A DNA stretch of 64,000 bases from assembly GCA_045598325.1 (NCBI GenBank), contig JAZLLT010000031.1:1-64000 (forward strand). The letters run 5' to 3'. Of the stretch, positions 60,690-64,000 are shown one piece after another (the stretch's first letter is position 1; every line of letters begins with the position of its first letter). The notes beneath the pieces were generated by a model. The model searched no databases. It was not told the origin of the DNA and saw nothing but the letters and a program-made list of their open reading frames with translations. This DNA comes from RUG14130 sp045598325. GTDB lineage: Bacteria > Bacillota > Clostridia > Christensenellales > Aristaeellaceae. The position numbers were made by a program, and so were the translations under genes.

Positions 60690-60860
60690 GTAGGGGAGGA
60701 TATCATCCTCCCGCCGTAACTTCCTTGGCTTCCCCCATGGGGAAGCTGTCGAGCGTATGCGAGACTGATGAGGTTACGGCAAAAAATGAAACGACGGGAA
60801 CCTCATCAGTCACCTTCGGTGACAGCTTCCCCAAAGGGGAAGCCAAGGGGGAGCGCCTGC
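60690..60860. repeat. Inverted pair of dispersed repeat units
   Basis: After a TAGGGGAGGATATCATCCTC palindrome (60691-60710) comes one unit (60724-60775: CTTGGCTTCCCC ... GACTGATGAGGTT) and its inverted copy (60799-60847: AACCTCATCAGTC ... GGGGAAGCCAAG). Together they could fold into a long stem or two multi-hairpin units. This fills most of the 351-base gap before the GNAT gene, with no gene inside. Confidence 0.8.
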
Positions 60861-60926
60861 GGGCGCCATGCATCCTGTGAAGGGACATGGTATACACTGT
60901 TTCCTGCCCGTGCAAACCGTCTACTG

Positions 60927-60955
60927 TTGCCAAAACCGTCCCGCTCGTGTATAAT
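60927..60955 (+). promoter_or_regulatory. Promoter of the GNAT gene
   Basis: TTGCCA (60927-60932), 17 bases, TATAAT (60950-60955), 28 bases before the ATG. Confidence 0.7.
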
Positions 60956-60982
60956 GATTCCATCAATCTTCCGGAGGCGCTT

Positions 60983-61471
60983 ATGATTCGTTTGGCGACT
61001 TATGATGATCTCCCCGTGATCGGCCGCATTTTCGACGCGGCGCGGGAGCGCATGCACACAGGCGGCAATCCCAACCAGTGGATAAACGGCTATCCCGCGC
61101 GGAAGGATACGGAGAAAGACATCAATAACGGAAACTGCTATGTCATCTGCGATGAAAGCGGCGTGCGCGGGGTGTTCACTTATATCAAAGGCATCGAGCC
61201 CACCTACGGCTACATCGATGGAAAATGGCTGAACGGCGAGCCCTACGGCACCATCCACCGCATCGCCTCGGACGGGGCATATCACGGAACGCTCAAAGAG
61301 GCGGCTGCTTTCTGCATGGATAAACGGGGGAACCTGCGCATCGACACCCACCGCGACAACGCGCCCATGCTCGCCGCCATTGAAAAATGCGGCTTTACGA
61401 AGTGCGGCATCATTTATCTGGACGAGGAGAAAACCAACGAGCGGGTCGCGTTCCAGATGACGGAAACCTGA
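60983..61471 (+). CDS. GNAT-family N-acetyltransferase
   Basis: 162 residues, CCGGAGG before the ATG. IRLATYDDLPVIGRIFDAAR at the start, GTIHRIASDGAYHGTLKEA (CoA-binding beta4-alpha3 region with a variant loop), LRIDTHRDNAPMLAAIEKCGF near the end. Acetylates an unknown small molecule or peptide amine. Single gene with its own promoter and terminator. Confidence 0.88.
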   Translation: MIRLATYDDLPVIGRIFDAARERMHTGGNPNQWINGYPARKDTEKDINNGNCYVICDESGVRGVFTYIKGIEPTYGYIDGKWLNGEPYGTIHRIASDGAYHGTLKEAAAFCMDKRGNLRIDTHRDNAPMLAAIEKCGFTKCGIIYLDEEKTNERVAFQMTET

Positions 61472-61485
61472 TTTCATCGAAAAAC

Positions 61486-61519
61486 AACGGACGGAAGAAA
61501 ATCTTCCGTCCGTTTCCTT
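61486..61519. terminator. Bidirectional terminator
   Basis: AACGGACGGAAGA pairs perfectly with TCTTCCGTCCGTT (61502-61514), loop AAA, between convergent GNAT and GGDEF genes. Confidence 0.85.
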
Positions 61520-62586
61520 TATTCGCACCGCCTGCATCTTCTGTCGTTTCCGGCGGTTTCGTAGTATTTCCGCTTGTTTTCGTACATATCCAGATCCGCT
61601 TTTTTGATGAGCTGCTCGGAAGGCTCGCCTTCGTTGATGCCGATGCCGATGGCGGCGCTCCTTCCGGCGGCACTGATTTTTTCCATGACGGTATCGCGGA
61701 ACACATTGCTCTCCTCGCCCATCAGGAAGATGGCGAATTCGTCGCCGCCGATGCGGTAGACGCGGCTCTGCCCGGTGAGGCTGTCCGTGATGCACTTCGC
61801 CACGGTCTTGATGGCTTCATCGCCCGCCTGATGCCCCTGCGTATCGTTGACGAATTTCAGGTCGTTCATGTCGATGAGCACCACGGCACCGATGCGGGAA
61901 AGGTATTTTCTGAGGTCGGAGGTGTAGACCACGCGGTTGTAAAGCCCCGTCAGGATGTCGCGGCGGGCAAAATAGCGGCAGTGATAGAATTCGAACAGCA
62001 GGCAGAACAGCAGCATGGTGACATCGGTCAGCAGCACTTTGGTGCCCATGGTCTCAATCAGCATCGCGCCGAAAACGGAGATGAGGGAAAGCAGCAGGGG
62101 CAAACGCTCCCGCAGACTGTCATCCTTGATGCGCAGGATGCTGAAGAAGATATAGATACCGTAATAGGTGGACACGACATGCTGGGTGTAGCCGAGAGGA
62201 CCGCGGTAGAAACCGTTTGCTTCGTCGAAACTGAAGGCGATGCCGCAGTACAGGGCGGAGGACATGATGAGCGCGTTCAGAATGAGCGGAACGATCAGGT
62301 ACCATTTATGCTCCGCTTTATCATCCCGGTAGGCGATGAATTTGAACAGTGCGATGGGGCGGAGGATGTAGTTAAAGACGGACAGCACCACGCGCCAGTA
62401 TGTGTACTGCGGGAGCGTGCCCAGATAGCGCTCCACCGTCTCCGATATCGACAGCACCACCATCATGCCCGTGGCGCACTTGAGCAGCACGCGTTGACGC
62501 CGCGTCTGAACAAGCGCTCCCGGGAACAGCAGCACCGCAAAGGCGATGATCAAAAGGATGTAGTTGGTTTCGATGTATTGAAGCAT
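61519..62586 (-). CDS. Membrane-bound GGDEF protein (diguanylate cyclase)
   Basis: 355 residues from the ATG at 62586 (AAAGGAGG upstream). Six or seven membrane segments fill residues 5-190; the GGDEF domain runs from about 200 to 345, with DILTGLYNR, NDLKFVNDTQGHQAGDEAI and an intact RIGGDEFAIFL active-site loop. Likely makes cyclic di-GMP in response to a membrane signal. No I-site RxxD is evident upstream of GGDEF. No cyclic-di-GMP effector is seen in the window. Confidence 0.9.
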   Translation of the reverse strand: MLQYIETNYILLIIAFAVLLFPGALVQTRRQRVLLKCATGMMVVLSISETVERYLGTLPQYTYWRVVLSVFNYILRPIALFKFIAYRDDKAEHKWYLIVPLILNALIMSSALYCGIAFSFDEANGFYRGPLGYTQHVVSTYYGIYIFFSILRIKDDSLRERLPLLLSLISVFGAMLIETMGTKVLLTDVTMLLFCLLFEFYHCRYFARRDILTGLYNRVVYTSDLRKYLSRIGAVVLIDMNDLKFVNDTQGHQAGDEAIKTVAKCITDSLTGQSRVYRIGGDEFAIFLMGEESNVFRDTVMEKISAAGRSAAIGIGINEGEPSEQLIKKADLDMYENKRKYYETAGNDRRCRRCE

Positions 62587-62643
62587 GAGGGCCTCCTTTC
62601 GGGGGGATGTGAGTGAATATTTTGGATGGGTCAATCAATACCC

Positions 62644-62674
62644 CTTGGCTTCCCCTCTCCGAGGGGAAGCCAAG
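62644..62674. repeat. Dispersed repeat hairpin
   Basis: CTTGGCTTCCCCT pairs perfectly with AGGGGAAGCCAAG across CTCCG; same stem sequence as the copy at 33759-33788. Confidence 0.8.
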
Positions 62675-62714
62675 AAAGAGGGGATTCGGCGGAGTACTTG
62701 CCTGTTATGATTTT

Positions 62715-64000
62715 CTATTCTTCTATCGGCTTCGTTCCCCTGTAATCCCCGTACGCGGGACATTTTGCGAAAGCGCCGCTTATGTGGGCGATCAGTTCCA
62801 ATGTCATCTGCTCGCGCTTATCGCGGAAAGCGGAGTCATAGTAGAGATTATGCCATTCGTACGGGTCGTTTTTGAGGTCGTAAAGTTCGCCGTGCAGGTC
62901 CTCTTCGGTCAGGATGGTCCCGTGACGGAAGAGGATGAGTTTGTATTGCCCATTCCTCCACATGAGCGCGGGCGCGGGTCTCGGTGTTTCCGTTCCGCCG
63001 CCGTGGAATTCGCAGTACTGACCCTTGTGGGTCTTTTGGGAGAGCAGGCTGATGCCGGGAAGACGCGGGTCTTTCGGGATGCCCGCCGTCTCCATGAGGG
63101 TGGGCAGGATGTCGGTGAGGCAGGCATTTCTGTGATCCACGCTGCCATGCAGGCTTTTATCGATGCAGTCGCCCGCGAGAATGAGCGGCACGCGCACGCT
63201 GCTCTCAAACAGGCAGTATTTGCTGTATAGCCCGTCCCGCTCGCCCATCATGTCGCCGTGGTCGGAGCAGAACACGAAGAGGGTATTTTTGTCAAGCCCT
63301 TTTTCGCGGATCTTGCCAAGGGCGCTTTCGATGAAATAATCCATGAAGGAGCAGTTGGCAAGGTAGCGGAGACGCACCCGCTTCTTCTCTTCGTCCGTCA
63401 GATGCGCCATGCCCGATTTGCGGTTCATGTGATGATTGCGCAGGCTGTCGCTCACTTCGCGAACCGCTTTCAGATGGGTGTCCGGCTCCTCTTCATAGGG
63501 GAAGGGCGGCAGGTCCGGGATATCATTGATGTCGTACAGATCCTCAAACTCCCGCGGGATGTTGAAGCCCGCGTGGGGTTTGATGAAGGAAAGATACAGA
63601 AACAGGGGACGCCCGTCGCTCTTATAGGAATCCAGAAACTCCATGCACTTTTTGTGGATGAAGCCGTCCCTGTGATGCTCGGGGGGCAGGGAAGAGATTT
63701 TTCCGATATAGCCAAGCGCGTTTTCCTCACCGGAGCCGAACTCGCGGGTCTCTTCATAGTAGGCTTTGAGGCCCTCCGGGTCTTCCTCGTCCATCATGAC
63801 CGCGCCCTCTTCCCAAAGCACGGAACCCGCGGGCTGACCTTCCGCCCGCACATGGAAACCGCGGCGGGAGCCGGGCTTACCCTTTACGGTGTTGTTCCAG
63901 TGGGTCTTGCCGAAACCCGCGCAGAAGTAGCCCGCGTCCGCCAGCATTTGGGGCAGCGGCACGCCGGGCAGGCGGCTTTCATCGAGCAGCGCGCCGTTGT
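62715..64000 (-). CDS. Sulfatase / alkaline-phosphatase-superfamily hydrolase, N-terminus cut by the window edge
   Basis: At least 427 residues; the frame is open to position 64000, so the true start and the formylglycine Cys/Ser motif lie outside. Visible: GYFCAGFGKTHW (metal/substrate Lys and His), FLYLSFIKPHAGFN, FVFCSDHGDMMGERDGLYSKYCLFESSVRVPLI and the C-terminal sub-domain with GELYDLKNDPYEWHNL. This is the arylsulfatase type that acts on sulfated glycans, but phosphonate or phosphate-ester hydrolases share it. With GH112 it would suit a host-glycan feeder. Confidence 0.85.
   Translation of the reverse strand, partial: NGALLDESRLPGVPLPQMLADAGYFCAGFGKTHWNNTVKGKPGSRRGFHVRAEGQPAGSVLWEEGAVMMDEEDPEGLKAYYEETREFGSGEENALGYIGKISSLPPEHHRDGFIHKKCMEFLDSYKSDGRPLFLYLSFIKPHAGFNIPREFEDLYDINDIPDLPPFPYEEEPDTHLKAVREVSDSLRNHHMNRKSGMAHLTDEEKKRVRLRYLANCSFMDYFIESALGKIREKGLDKNTLFVFCSDHGDMMGERDGLYSKYCLFESSVRVPLILAGDCIDKSLHGSVDHRNACLTDILPTLMETAGIPKDPRLPGISLLSQKTHKGQYCEFHGGGTETPRPAPALMWRNGQYKLILFRHGTILTEEDLHGELYDLKNDPYEWHNLYYDSAFRDKREQMTLELIAHISGAFAKCPAYGDYRGTKPIEE

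Noticed and set aside
26600..62674. The dispersed hairpins as a CRISPR-like or retron element
   Set aside because: Copies are scattered singly between unrelated genes, vary in length and have no spacers, reverse transcriptase or cas genes nearby.
1..64000. CRISPR arrays, rRNA, tRNA genes or prophage
   Set aside because: No regularly spaced direct repeats, no rRNA or tRNA-like sequence and no phage structural genes were seen on reading the window. A dedicated tRNA or ncRNA scan was not possible.

Overview
The window is about 57% GC and looks like the origin-proximal chromosome of a gut-type clostridial bacterium (Bacillota). The grounds are strong Shine-Dalgarno sites, a GlgC/GlgD glycogen cluster, tig-clpP-clpX, a phoH-HD-ybeY-cdd-era-recO cluster, a lacto-N-biose-type GH112 phosphorylase and many dispersed hairpin repeats. 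The order or family cannot be fixed from the sequence alone.

The replication origin is at 40.80-42.40 kb. Three perfect DnaA boxes precede dnaA. The dnaA-dnaN spacer carries another perfect box, a GC-rich gap, a run of DnaA-trio triplets and an AT-rich unwinding element. All genes from 26.8 to 40.7 kb run leftward and all from 40.95 to 58.5 kb run rightward, as expected at a bidirectional origin. Two parS-like ParB sites lie at 18.9 and 20.7 kb. dnaN is followed directly by mnmE and a JAB-motif-less radC-like gene instead of recF-gyrB.

Left arm (0-26.8 kb): a gene broken by an in-frame stop; a WYL regulator; a shortened, metal-ligand-poor PolC/PHP relative; a small protein made of a double-glycine-type leader plus one LysM; an AraC regulator; a glycogen operon (glgC-glgD-glgA-sugar isomerase) whose GlgA has a histone-H1-like tail; a large AAA+ ATPase with an unrecognised N-terminus; an ABC-F resistance-type protein behind a possible attenuator; ribokinase, hydrolases and a ThuA protein; cvpA; a probably inactive metallophosphoesterase; a heterodimeric ABC exporter; and tandem lipoprotein paralogues.

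Middle (26.8-40.7 kb): a cell-surface polymer operon (phosphoglycosyl transferase, GT2-LicD fusion, CDP-glycerol transferase), then the proteostasis and RNA/ribosome maintenance operons.

Right arm (41-64 kb): replication genes, GH112 phosphorylase, a second CDP-glycerol transferase, MazG-like and transglutaminase proteins, a DUF368 lipid-carrier transporter, NAD salvage (pncA-pncB), SGNH and esterase genes, EamA and MATE transporters, and an M42 peptidase. An AT-rich EcoRV-type restriction-modification island (58.5-60.6 kb) follows. It has a divergent HTH controller and two near-identical palindromic operators around a consensus promoter. Then come a GNAT, a GGDEF protein and a sulfatase cut by the window edge.

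The best candidates for something undescribed are the EcoRV-like island with operators that overlap or sit beside its probable target sequence, the solo AAA+ protein, the PolC-derived PHP protein, the leader-LysM small protein and the H1-tailed glycogen synthase.
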